This document shows, piece after piece, positions 1 to 10,457 of a stretch of DNA of 64,000 bases. The notes below the pieces were generated by a model. That model was not told where the DNA came from, made no database searches, and worked only from the letters and a program-made list of their open reading frames with translations. Source of the stretch: Calonectria ilicicola (Eukaryota > Ascomycota > Sordariomycetes > Hypocreales > Nectriaceae); assembly GCA_020809705.1 (NCBI GenBank), contig CP085834.1, positions 3,968,001-4,032,000 of the forward strand, given 5' to 3'. Every line of letters starts with the position of its first letter. Position 1 is the first letter of the stretch. The translations under genes and the position numbers were made by a program.

Positions 1-383
1 AATAGATCCATACTTTGATAGTTCGTCAAGTATTTCTGTCCCACATGCCAGAAGGGCCGCTCAGAAGTAGTAGCAGAGTTCATAGTGAACACGGCATGGC
101 AGGCGCGGTCGGAATTAATAATGTACTCACTCTTAGGCCCTAGGTCAACCCGCATCACCTCACCGTACTCTTGAGCCCAATCAATCATCCTTTTGTGAAG
201 AAGGCCACCAGATTTGATGACATCTGGAAGGTTCCCCAAAACAGGGTACCCTTTGGGACTTGGCGGTAGATTCCTCTTTGTTGATGTACTCCATAGTATC
301 TGCAGGAGCACCGCCAGCACTAGCGAGGCGAGGGCCCAAGCCAGCATGCTTTGATTGTTCAAGCCTGTTGGTAAAGAATTCAT
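1..383 (-). CDS. Cytochrome P450, N-terminal part (runs off the left edge)
   Basis: The reading frame starts with ATG at 383 and stays open to base 1, giving about 127 residues. The N-terminus is a hydrophobic membrane anchor (roughly residues 13-31, rich in Ala, Leu and Val) followed by the polar stretch STSTKR and the proline-rich hinge NLPPSPKGYPVLGNLPDV, which is diagnostic of microsomal P450s. After it come the early helix/strand segment with WAQEYGEVMRVDLGP and a TSERP motif, typical of fungal P450s. The heme-binding Cys lies outside the window, so the family and substrate cannot be assigned. It is probably an ER-membrane monooxygenase acting with the downstream oxidoreductases of the cluster. 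A small intron near the left edge cannot be excluded. Confidence 0.88.
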   Translation of the reverse strand, partial: MNSLPTGLNNQSMLAWALASLVLAVLLQILWSTSTKRNLPPSPKGYPVLGNLPDVIKSGGLLHKRMIDWAQEYGEVMRVDLGPKSEYIINSDRACHAVFTMNSATTSERPFWHVGQKYLTNYQSMDL

Positions 384-1343
384 TTTAATACTTCATTAGC
401 TAACACGTCGTTTATCTTTAAATGAATCAAACTGTGGAAAATAAAGTTAGAGGCAAAAGTGGACCAAAACCAAAATATAGGTTCCAGAACTTCTTGGGGT
501 TAACCTTAGTAGCAGAGATACGTCACACAGTCTCAAGTAGCTTTAACACGTATGCCTGTGTTACAATGAAATCCGCGCGTCGTGGCTGGTGGGTTATCAT
601 GAAATGAGAATGAGATTCGGTAAATCAAACGTTCCTCAAAGAGCAGTTGGTAAAGGTGGTTTGTATCATTAGAATGTAGACGATAGACCAAATTTTTAGT
701 CCAACCAATTGTAATCCTTCTTAAGTACTAGTACTACATCGTAAAGGATTGAGTCTGTTATCTAGTCTTCAGAGTCTTCGGCATTTCGAATCAAGTAGCC
801 CGTGCGTGTCACCGTTATTAACTCCTGGTGTACTAACTGAATGCTGCACTCCTCGATGATCTCACTTATGGCGGTGCTTCGGAGATGCCCACTCCGTTCC
901 GGCCGAACACCGTTCGTCCGTCGACAGTCACGCTACTACGACGGACGTTTTCCTTCCTCCTCCGGCTGCTCCAGCTTATGCCTGAAATAAATCATACCAA
1001 AGTATTCATTTAAGAGGATAAGACCTTTCAAAGTCTAAATTAACGGAATAGGTAAGAAAGTGGCGTACAGTGATGTGCTCTTCGCCAGTTCAAATGAAAA
1101 ATAATTATTGAAAGTAAGCTGAGGAGACACTTTATCTGAATGATGTATTTTGGTCGGTCAAATGTAATTCCCTCTGACCCTGGGTACATATGAATTTTAC
1201 GTACGAAACAAAGCCGTTGTCTGATGACTTTATGTGAGATAAAACATGGACAATTGCATCCTGTCACAGTGTTACGGTATTGACTTATATACTGGTAAGA
1301 CTCCACATGGAATTACATTGGCATTAACTGTAATTCAATTGTA
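384..1343. other. Intergenic, promoter side of the P450
   Basis: About 960 bp lie between the P450 start and the 3' end of the SDR gene. I see no supportable gene. The short open frames (for example 422-607) lack family features. Bases 870-960 are CGG/CCG-rich and contain a Gal4-type site, listed separately. Confidence 0.6.
880..896. promoter_or_regulatory. CGG-N11-CCG site (Zn2Cys6-type)
   Basis: CGGAGATGCCCACTCCG is an inverted pair of CGG half-sites separated by exactly 11 bases, the geometry bound by Gal4-like Zn2Cys6 dimers. It lies about 500 bp upstream of the P450 start codon. The match is seen in the sequence; function is inferred. Confidence 0.4.
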
Positions 1344-2165
1344 TCAGGACATATAAGAGCCTCCGCTAAGTATGATGTATTCACCATTAATCCACTTTGA
1401 TCTGTCCTCAGCAAGGAAGCCCACAGTCCAGGCAACATCCTCAACAGCACCGAAAGCTCCCTCACATGGTGTCATCTTATCCATTGTCTCTCTGACAGCC
1501 TCAAATGAATCACCCAAGAGGTCAATGAAATTCTGGTTCAGTACCGGACCCGGTCCTACACCATTAACCGTACAGCCATATTTTGGAGGAAGCTCTCGTG
1601 CCCAAACACGAATCATAGCATCAATAGCACCCTTAGTAGCGGCGTAGACACCTTGAGCAGGTTCTGGGGTCCGAGAGGATGCCGAACCAATACAGATAAT
1701 GCGGGACCCGCCGTTTACCCCAGACATATTTCCAGATGGTTTATATGGAGTAAGGTGTGGTAGAGCAGCTTGTGTAAGTAGGAAAGTACCGCGAGCATTC
1801 AAGCCCATAGCCTTATCCCATGATTCTGGATCGGCTTCCCAGAGCGGCGCCATAGGAACCCAGCCAGCGTTATTCACAAGGATATCAATGTGTCCAAATT
1901 TGGCCACTGCAGATTCCACCAGTTTCTTTGGACCATCCAAAGTGGAAATGTCTGCACAAACTGCTAGCCACGGCGTTGCCAGGCTTTCCCCAATAATTTC
2001 ACACTGCTCTTTGAGACTGTCCCAAGGATAGTTTAGAACAATATTAGCTCCGCGAGCGGATAGCTCTCTTGCAATAGCAGCACCGATCCCAGCGCATGAG
2101 CCAGATATGATTGCTGTTTTTCCCTGCATATTCTGCGTCTTGGTTGAATCTTTTTGAGAATTCAT
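1344..2165 (-). CDS. Short-chain dehydrogenase/reductase (classical SDR)
   Basis: A single-exon gene of 273 residues, the normal size for a classical SDR. The Rossmann nucleotide site is SGSCAGIG (residues 21-28; Ser replaces the usual Thr of TGxxxGxG). NNAG is at 98-101, the catalytic Ser lies in the IGSASS segment (about 161-163), and the catalytic pair YAATK has Tyr174 and Lys178. The C-terminus carries the usual NGEYIILSGG strand. It resembles the 3-oxoacyl-reductase/versicolorin-reductase branch and should reduce a ketone or oxidise an alcohol with NAD(P)H in the cytosol. A TATATAA-like sequence lies about 40 bp upstream of the start. It sits downstream of a Zn2Cys6 regulator and upstream of a P450 on the same strand. 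The substrate cannot be told from sequence. Confidence 0.92.
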   Translation of the reverse strand: MNSQKDSTKTQNMQGKTAIISGSCAGIGAAIARELSARGANIVLNYPWDSLKEQCEIIGESLATPWLAVCADISTLDGPKKLVESAVAKFGHIDILVNNAGWVPMAPLWEADPESWDKAMGLNARGTFLLTQAALPHLTPYKPSGNMSGVNGGSRIICIGSASSRTPEPAQGVYAATKGAIDAMIRVWARELPPKYGCTVNGVGPGPVLNQNFIDLLGDSFEAVRETMDKMTPCEGAFGAVEDVAWTVGFLAEDRSKWINGEYIILSGGSYMS

Positions 2166-4527
2166 GACACCGGGTGTTGAGATGAATGGTGGTGATCGAC
2201 CGGCGTATATAATATGGTAGTCTTGAGGTGGTATTCAAAATTAGGAGAGGGCTGCTTATTCGGCGTCGCTATTCATTCCGCGGTGGTTTTCAAATTTTAA
2301 GCTGACATTGCTGTAATTAATATGCCCATGTTTTGCTCAATATGAACCAGTGCATTGCACGATCAATCTCACAAATAATCCATATACAATCAATATTTTA
2401 CCGCACAGTCATCAATTCCATGGTAACATTCTACATTACAAGGTGCTGCACGGAGACATACCAAATCACCGAGCTGGGAATAGTGCACGGAGGTGCGATT
2501 CTGGACTCCGAGTGAAGGGGCCGTTCCGTGGCCACTCCACATCTTTTGGGTCCTTGATGACCACTTTCGGAAACCCTTGAACATGTAGCGGGCCTGTGGC
2601 TGGATGTGGCTGTGGGTGGCTGACGGGCAGGCTTGAGCCACAATTATATCTCATGGGAGAAACCCTGTCAAATTCTAACAAAGCTGTTTCTATGCGCAAA
2701 AGCGACAAGCATTGTACAAAGCATCGATAGGGTGTACATTTTCTTTGTAAAGAATGGGATCCTGCATAGATAATTTCAAACTAAAGTTCCGTTAGCAATC
2801 TGCACCCATAATTTGCCAATAGAAGGCCTGTGTTAAGTTACCCTATACGGCCTTTATCTCTTTCCACCCAGCCCACATAAATATATTTATGGGAAAAGTA
2901 TATGAGAGTTAAGGGATATATTTAGCCCTGATAAAAGTATCTTAAAAAGCTTATCGCCATTCCTATTGATTCTTAAATTGGTGACCACTGTGCATACAAC
3001 AGACTGAATCATCTATAGTAGATTTGAGTGTATCGTAGCGCTCAATCCCATTTCACAGGGGTGTGTGCTTTTAAGCTACGTCGGATATCATTGAGGAGAC
3101 ACTTCGAAGATATTTTATCATTGTTAGACCTGAAAATATTGCTGCTAGCTATTCTGGTTGCCTAGCTCTCTATCTTTTCATATGTTTATCAGAGATACGC
3201 AAGATAATTGAGCAAATTTCCTGACCCCGTTCCGGGCTTCAGTCACTAATTTTGTGATTGGTTCTGAGGTGACGTCCTCTTGAAGATGCATCAGGAACTT
3301 CACCACAAATTTATAGCGATCTCGTAAAAGTTAGGAAAACTACAATGTATTTTGCCAACACCCGAGCCTCAATAGGCATGGTTTCTGGGGGCAGGTGCTT
3401 TATGTGTGTGCATCTAGCAAAATGTATGTGTGCGCGCAGCAAGACTCTGTTCGTATCACAAATGAGAATGCGCATGCTAAACTCAAGTGAGAAATTCGAC
3501 ACGAACGTGAATCCGGATCTTTTATTCATGTCATTATAATTGACCTCATACATTAGATGTGGGTGAATGGGCCACCGTCCAACACAAAATTTGTTTGTTA
3601 TGATCGCTCAAATCGTGAGTGAGATTAATTGTTCACACCCGCGAATAAGCCAGCGATTGATTTGATTTCTCGAGCAACAATGCTTTTATTGATGAAATAT
3701 CGCTGATAGTATTCATAAACAATTCATGCGTAGCATTCAGCCATTCATAGCGTTCTAGGAGGGATGAACGGTGTAATATGGACGGAAAACGTGCAATTTC
3801 TCCGCGCTGTGGGGCGAGGCCGTCGGCTTCGGCATTTTTCGCAATGAACACCGCAACATGAACCCCCCCGGAAGCGCTAAGAATGTCCGACTTCTCTTAT
3901 GACGGCTATCTAGCGACAGGGTTGGTCACGAGAGTTATCATTGAAACTTCTGGTAGGCGCTATTCTTCTCGCTTTTAAACGATGAGGGAATTCCCCGTCC
4001 ATTCTGACTCCGGAATATGACGACCAAGGCAGGCCGGTACCAGAATGCACCCGCGCGTTCCTTTGATGAAAGATTGTAAATAGAACAGATAGTCAAACCT
4101 CCAATTGCTAATATTTTATTGCAGCTGATATTCCTGGATTCCCACTCTTGGAACTCAGGGTGTAGCCCATATTGCTACTGGCTCATGAGAGTCGATAAGC
4201 TTGTTCTACCTGGCGCTACTGATTGGTAGAAACTCATCACCGAAAGATCAAATTGGGTGTTGTTTGAAAGAAATCACTCACGAGCTACATTAATTCTATT
4301 GGGAATAGCTTTGTGTTGTTCTTACTGCTTGACACGCGCGATGGCAATGAGTGGTAATCAGATCGGAATTTGTAATCTGAAACCTGAGTATATATAATCT
4401 TTTAAACCATCTTGCTTCTCTTGACATCTTGAGTATTGGGCTTCATACCGTCCATTTCTGGATGTTTTGTTTTATTTCGCGCAAGATCCTTTACTGTGAT
4501 GAAAGTCACACCCCCCAGTAATCAGAA
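2166..4527. other. Intergenic, no gene recognised
   Basis: About 2.4 kb between the SDR start and the 3' end of the Zn2Cys6 regulator. Open frames here (for example 2333-2708 on both strands and 3311-3851) are short, overlap each other and show no domain signature. The 5' part must hold the SDR promoter. Nothing else can be supported. Confidence 0.55.
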
Positions 4528-7036
4528 TCAATTAACATGTTCCGTATGATTTACTTCTTGTAGCTCAAATGCAACGTGGAGAAGAGCTGTGTCAGAGGGA
4601 CTACCCATTTCCATTGCATCATCGTCAAAGTCAAATTCGCCAATCATATCTAGATCACCAATTTCCCCTGTTATATCTGGTTGTAGACACAGTGAGAGTA
4701 TATCAGTACTGTGATGATCCTCATTGTCTGGGATGGCATTATGTAAAAACTGTTCTGCATCATTGTATATCTCACGCAGAGTGTATTCCTCTTCCATTGT
4801 TGAAGCTTGATTATGAACCTTCACAATGGGATCCCAAGCTTCCCCCACTTTATTTAGGGAAAGAATCTGAGGTGAAGCCCTGGAGGTTGCTTGTTGAGGT
4901 ACCGGCATGGTGCGGATGACCTCGCGCCGGCGGCGTATCTCTCTTGCCTTGGCAGCATGCGCAGTTTCAAGGAGATTCAACATGCAACGCCACTGGTGAC
5001 CCAGCCTATAATGCGGGCTGTGCCAACGCGATATCATGGTCTGCTCGATCATCCACCAGGCCTTTTGATTTTCTTTTCGGAGTGGTCGAAGCCCTAGCTC
5101 AGTCAACACAACAGCCAATGCCTGCCAGAGGGTGAAGGTTTTGAATAGCCAAGCCCACTTTACGCTGCGACCATCTGTGAGTAGCTTATTAAATAGTTCA
5201 AGACATTCCATTGCGTCAGTGAATAGCTGATCGCATTCAGAAATGCTGAGATCAGCATGTTGCTCTATAGGTTTAGACGCAGCAAGCTTGAATTCGAGAA
5301 TTAACATACGAGCTAATGTTGCAGTCACCTTCCATATAACTTAGCCTAGAGGACAACTTAGGGAGGTTAAGTCAGGCTTACCCATTGAATGGGGATCAAT
5401 GGTGAGCAGACCTTGATGTACTGCTCTTCAATCCTGCGGACGCAAGCGTCGATGAATTGTGTCTTCTCTTCCTTTGTCAGAATATTGAAGGCCTTCTGCA
5501 TGCCATCGGGATGCTGTCGTGGGTCCCACACAGGTCGCCACAGTTGGCAAATATCTGCCCACAGTATCAAGAGTGTCGAATCGGTCCAGCACATGCGCCT
5601 GCCAAGTTCAGGAGAAGCATCGATCCCCAAATCTCCATCATTCACGTTACGCGGCAGAGGCGCGTTAAAGCTATTAATTTCTAACCTGGAAAGAAACATT
5701 AGAAACACCCTGGTCAGAAATGAAAAAAGGATTTCAACTTGCATCGTAGGCTCGCAACCTAAGTCATCTGATGCTCCGCTTTCCAAGAGACATAGGTGCC
5801 AATAAAGACGTCTATACATTTCGGAATTATAAATTGAAAGATTGAAGGAAGCCTCATCACAGTGAGCACCGACAGACTGCAAAAGGCGAAATGCAACAGG
5901 ACAAAGCGTCCATGATAGACGTGGAGAATGATGGCGCAGCGACACTAGATATATAATGAATGACTGCAATACCATTATATCATCCGTATTCAGGAAATCA
6001 GCGTTTTTTAGAGCCTGTTCTTCGCCTTGACGAAATTTTACCACCAGGCCATCGCGGTCGCTGCCAAGAAGGCCACGGCACACATCATCCTGCACGCTTG
6101 ATACAGCGGCAAAGTATATCGCGAAGAGTAGCGCATTTAAATTTGGCGGGATGCCTTCAGTATCAGCTTTTGATAGCCATGCTTTGATCTTCGGCTCGGT
6201 CGTGGGCAGATGCAGAATCTTCATGATAGGATCAACGCTGTCTTTAAAAATCACCCATAGCTTCTCTCTATTCTCTACACTCGGATGTTCGTGAATATAA
6301 TGAGAACTGACTGAATTTAAAGGGAAATCGGATAATGTAGTGTCCAAGGGGGAGTTTGGGGAACCGCTATTAGCTTGTTCGTCGAGAGCTTCTTCACCGA
6401 AACAGTTCATCTCATCGGTCGACAATATTCATCGTTAGCTCATCATTTGGGAAATTGAAAACCGATGCTTACTGATGTATAGGACTTGAGAACTGCCCAG
6501 AACGTGTTGCCCACGTAAATGCTCCTTCCTTTGTCTTGGACCAGCTTCCCGCTTATCGGTTCCGTTGTCGATTGAGAATTTGGGGAAGCTAAATTGGCTG
6601 GAGAGCGAGAATCAAATTCTATTGCTGGCAAATCCTTCTGTAGGGTTATTGGCTCTGATGTTTCCGCTATTGCTGGCGAGCCAAGTTGGACATTGGGGTC
6701 AGTAACTGGCTCCTCCCCATGGTGAGACCGTGCTTGAAGTTGGACAATCCGAGCGTCCTTTTCGAAAACAGCCAACTGTAGGGATGAGATGATGCGTTCC
6801 ATACGACGAACTTTGGCTAGTAATTCTGGGTCTAGATTTGATTCCTTTCGTGAACGACGCGGCGGTGGGAAACTGCACGTCAGCTGCGCTTTCGTGCAAT
6901 TTGTGCATGGATTCACCTTGTTGCATTTGATCTTGCGACGACGACAGTCGATGCAAGAGAAATGATTCGGCATGGGGACAGAGGTATCTTGGCTTCGTTC
7001 GCGATTGCCTCGAGGATCAGAATGACTGAGAGACAT
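4528..7036 (-). CDS. Zn2Cys6 transcription factor with fungal-specific middle homology region
   Basis: Proposed exons on the minus strand: 7036-6473, 6410-5743, 5685-5382 and 5328-4528, giving 778 residues. The finger is Cys28, 31, 38, 44, 47, 54 (CIDCRRRKIKC ... CTNCTKAQLTC) with the basic RRRK patch. A coiled-coil-like segment (MERIISSLQLAVFEKDARIV) follows. The middle homology region includes RRLYWHLCLLE, DDLGCEPTM and NAPLPRNVND. The C-terminal tail is acidic (GDLDMIGEFDFDDDAMEMG) and may activate transcription. Splicing was chosen by phase and family similarity: TS|MN, QW|VTATLARM, and a GC-AG intron at 5742-5686. ATG 7036 is preferred because it puts the finger near the N-terminus; an in-frame upstream start is possible. 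It is likely a nuclear local regulator of the cluster. Confidence 0.85.
5686..5742 (-). other. Putative GC-AG intron inside the Zn2Cys6 regulator
   Basis: A 57-bp segment starting GCAAGT and ending TTTCTTTCCAG, with a CTAAT branch-like site near the 3' end. Read through, it inserts 19 residues including an FSFLTRVFLMFLS stretch into the conserved middle homology motif. Removed, it restores DDLGCEPTM followed by LEINSFNAPLPRNVND, close to what relatives have. The only nearby GT donor (4 bases downstream) breaks the frame. Confidence 0.6.
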
Positions 7037-8128
7037 GATGAAGACGAAGGGTGGTTCACAGAGGAGCTGCAAGCTGCTGTTGACGATTATTTGGCAAAGA
7101 TTCCCCCGCAAAATGTCCCCACAAAATTACTCACTAGTCGGGGATGTATCATATTAGGGTTTTGTGGTACTGTAACTCCGACCCAATAGCGAGATAAGCT
7201 CCTCGGCAATGCATTGCAGCAGGGTTTCAGATACGTCAGCACAAGGGGGATGGATGATAACACTAGATGTTTTTTGGTTGACCGCATAGCAATTAGGGCA
7301 AGTTATTCTCCTTTGTTGAGACTAAAAGCTTCCCATCATGCAAAAATAGCCACAATACTTCCGTCATAGTATGTAACACTCATGTTATGACAGATTAGAT
7401 CACTTTCCTCTGGCTATTGATATACACATCATCAACCGAATACGGGGTTTTGCACATCTACAAGCTAGAGGAGGTAAAGGCAATGACGATCAGAGGAAAA
7501 GGGAAGGGGCCTGAGCGCCATTACGAGGCGCAAACCGCCAGCGAATTATGTGCCGGTCAATGCACTATTGTAATTACAAAGGCAACACAAAACGACGTCA
7601 CTAGTGCGGGGTCTTATCTGGGTGGCGCATATGAAGGACTACGAAACTAAACACAGGCCCGGCATTCATAATGGAAGACCGTGTCAGTCCGAGAGTCCGG
7701 GCCCACCTCTTGTTCGGTCTTTGTATTCTCAAAGTCCGTAGCTTATTTTATGCCTGGCGAGATGGACGCCGTAACAATAAAACAATATAACTTATGTAAA
7801 TATCTTTGGAACAAGGATTTCAAAACAAAGATGAAATTAAAGAGTGAGCTATCGGTTCATCTACCATATGAAAATCACTACAAACCGGAATTCTGCGAGG
7901 CTGGATCATAATTATCCTCTGCCAGCCATCTGTTGGGTAGTCATAACAATGGGATTAGCTAGTTTCTGGTCTAATTCTATGGTTACCGAATAATCTACCC
8001 TCTCGCCCACATTACCAGAACCCGCCTTCCGGGGGAGGGACTGCAACTTCGTCAAGGGTTCCTGAAATACCATCTTCAATATCCTTTGCAACCTTAGGAT
8101 ACTCTTCTTGCGCGAATTTCAAGGGGTT
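7037..8128. other. Intergenic, promoter of the Zn2Cys6 regulator
   Basis: About 1.1 kb between the regulator start and the 3' end of monooxygenase 1. Open frames at 7417-7650 and 7681-7911 have no recognisable domain and I do not call them genes. Confidence 0.5.
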
Positions 8129-9501
8129 CTAAGGCTTCAGTTTGGGCCAGCGCATGCGTGCAAACTTATCCGGGTCCGCCTCAATTTGTTCCCAAGGTGT
8201 CTTGTAGAAGGCATCCCGGTTAGCTTGGCCACTTTTGTGAACCACATTGGAACGATGGTATCGAATTCTCTGCGTGGCTTCTAGAGCAAGCCTAACGTTG
8301 CCATTTGACTGCTGAAGGCAGTGAGCCAGGGTAACCGCATCCTCCAGTGCCTGTGATGCTCCCTGCTCTGCAGTTGGCAAGTTAGCATGGGCCGCATCGC
8401 CAATGAGGATTGTTCTGCCACCACTGCTAGTCCATTTACCAATTGTTGGTCTATAAACAAGCTTGAAGTCGATGGTCCTCCCTTCTGGAGTAATATCTAG
8501 AATTGCCTGTGCATCATCCCCTGTGAAATTTTTCATCCATTTGGCAACATGCTGTTTATCAGCAATATTCGAGTTAGACCAACCCTCTTTGGAGTCTTGA
8601 TCATCCTGCAAGATATGGTCAGAGTCATTTGAGATTAATAAAAGACAAAAGAAAAAGGTTGACTTACAGGATGAACCAAAGCCCAAGCAACATCATTCCC
8701 CTTGTTCCAGACGAAAAGAAGCAGTGTAAGATTATCGTACATCCAGAACCTAACGAGATCTCTGTCTTCATAAAGCAGATCTTTCTGACGAAGAGTGGAC
8801 TTTGCAGCCTCATCAGTCTTGAAGAATGTTCTGAATACTGCCCATTTACTGTTTGTGTTCGTCTCATCTTCGTCAAAAAGACCGAGTACCTGTTGTCTAG
8901 CAATCGACCGTGGTCCGTCGGCGGCGACAACGCAGTCTGCCCAGAGAATCTCGCCGGTTGATAACAATACACCAGCCTTCTTGTCATTCTCAAGATACGC
9001 GGTAACTCCAACGCCAATACGAATGTCCGGGACAAGTGACTTTGCGTAATCCAAGATGATGGAGTGGAGCTTGCCTCGATGACCTGCATACGTGATATCA
9101 TGTTCTATGTCGTCTCTCGCCCAAGGAACTTCAGTAAGTCGTTTACCATCATACTTGTAAACTTCCATGGCACGAATCTTGCTGCATCCTGAATCGTGGA
9201 TCCTTTGGCCAACTTTGCCGCCATTCCAGGCCTTAATAACATGCCCTCCATTTGGAAAGATGTCCAGAATATCTATTGTAAACTGTTAGAAAGAATCCCT
9301 TGAGAATCTACTGTCACTGCTCGCGCGTTCTAGCTAATTTATTATCAAATAAGTGGTAGAAATACCTCCTTGACTGTTCGAGTCCGTGTATTTTTCAACA
9401 ACAGTGACTTGCATGCCACGGTTAGCACACTCAATAGCAGCGGTAAGACCGCCAAAACCGGCCCCCACTATAATAACACTGAGAGATTCGACGGATGCCA
9501 T
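8129..9501 (-). CDS. FAD-dependent monooxygenase 1 (salicylate-hydroxylase-like)
   Basis: Exons 9501-9366, 9272-8668 and 8605-8129 give 405 residues, normal for a group A flavoprotein monooxygenase. The dinucleotide site GAGFGG is at residues 13-18, followed by the acidic strand end VVEK. The NADPH/FAD motif VVAADGPRS (DG) is in the middle, and ILIGDAAHANLPTAEQGASQ (GD motif) contacts the FAD ribityl chain. Intron 1 (93 bp) joins QG to DILDIFPNGG; intron 2 (62 bp) joins VHP to DDQDSKEG. Both have GT-AG ends and correct phase. ATG 9501 is chosen because it precedes the Rossmann strand directly. The enzyme should hydroxylate or epoxidise an aromatic or polyketide-like substrate using NAD(P)H and O2. 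Asn replaces the usual Met in AHPMLP-type motifs. Confidence 0.9.
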
Positions 9502-9637
9502 AGTGCCTTTGGAAAGAAGATGTATACACTTCAAGTTAGAAAAGTTCGGGAGAGATAAATGTCTTAGCGAGACTTCGAATCAGGCTATCATGACACAGAC
9601 GATTCAGCTTATAAGTAGATTTTAAACCAGTCACGGG

Positions 9638-9687
9638 CGGTGTCGGTCCTCCGTGGCCGGGACTCGGGCGCCGGTGTTCCATCTCCG
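9638..9687. promoter_or_regulatory. Pair of CGG-N10-CCG sites
   Basis: Two 16-bp inverted CGG pairs, 9638-9653 and 9672-9687, both with 10-base spacers and both beginning CGGTGT, lie 137-186 bp upstream of the monooxygenase 1 start. The geometry fits a Zn2Cys6 homodimer. Binding is inferred. Confidence 0.45.
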
Positions 9688-9789
9688 TGACCTCCGCTCG
9701 CCGAGACGGCGCTTTTTATCAAATACCCCGAGGCTGTCCTTTTTTCTCCTCTCTTCACCCATTGGCTCTAAACCCTTGAGCCAGTACCT

Positions 9790-9813
9790 CTGGGCCGCTG
9801 GGCCGCTGGGCCG
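9790..9813 (+). repeat. 8-bp tandem repeat, three copies
   Basis: CTGGGCCG is repeated three times without change and followed by a degenerate fourth copy, inside the GC-rich promoter block. Confidence 0.7.
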
Positions 9814-10457
9814 CCGGACCGCTGAACGAGTGCTGCAGCGGCTGGCGTTGATTCAGTAGCGCCTAGTGGTTAGGGCTAATATCTTAAATACGAATAACTG
9901 CATAAAGTGCATCAGTCTTCTTCTTGAAACCAGCAAGCCTGATCTCGACTCGTGAGATGATAATCGTTGGCCTTAGCTATCTCGAGTAGTGGCAAATAGT
10001 AGTGCTGGATGTGTTGAGATTCTTCTCCAAGGTTGACCTTGACTCGCGAGACAAGAATGGGAAGACACCCCTGGATTGAGCAAAGGCTAAACATCACAGA
10101 GCATGTATTCATCTTCTTCAGAGAAGTAACAGTCGTCGCTATGCCTCAGATAAAATATTCGATCGCAGGTGATCATGAAAATTGACGAATAAAGTGTAAT
10201 TTCTATTTAGACCAAGGAGACCCATTGCTGGACAAGGCAAAATGGAGCATCTCGGGCGTTTTACGGAGATTAGGAGAGGAGCAAGGGACTAAAACCTGTG
10301 CTTCAGACGAAAGGCTTAAGTCAGTGTTTGGATGAGAGGGTTTGTGCTAAGTGAAATCCCACTGTACTCGGACATAGCTGGATGAGAAAGGAGTGTTGAA
10401 CGTGTATCTTAACCGATAATTACCCCGTAAACTTCCGTCCCACAATACATAGTGCTA

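Larger units (their letters stand above)
9502..10457. other. Intergenic, GC-rich promoter of monooxygenase 1
   Basis: About 0.95 kb between the two monooxygenases. Bases 9635-9850 are clearly more GC-rich than the surroundings, with many CGG/CCG triplets. Open frames at 9653-9859 and 9912-10112 show no domain and are not called. Confidence 0.5.

Noticed and set aside
422..607. 61-codon open frame upstream of the P450
   Set aside because: No domain, no homology that I recognise, and it lies in the P450 promoter.
3311..3851. Overlapping short frames on both strands between SDR and the regulator
   Set aside because: They are short, mutually overlapping and without motif.
5686..5738. Ordinary GT-AG intron (GTTGAA...CCAG) in the regulator
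   Set aside because: Removing these 53 bases causes a frameshift and an immediate stop; the GC donor 4 bases upstream keeps phase.
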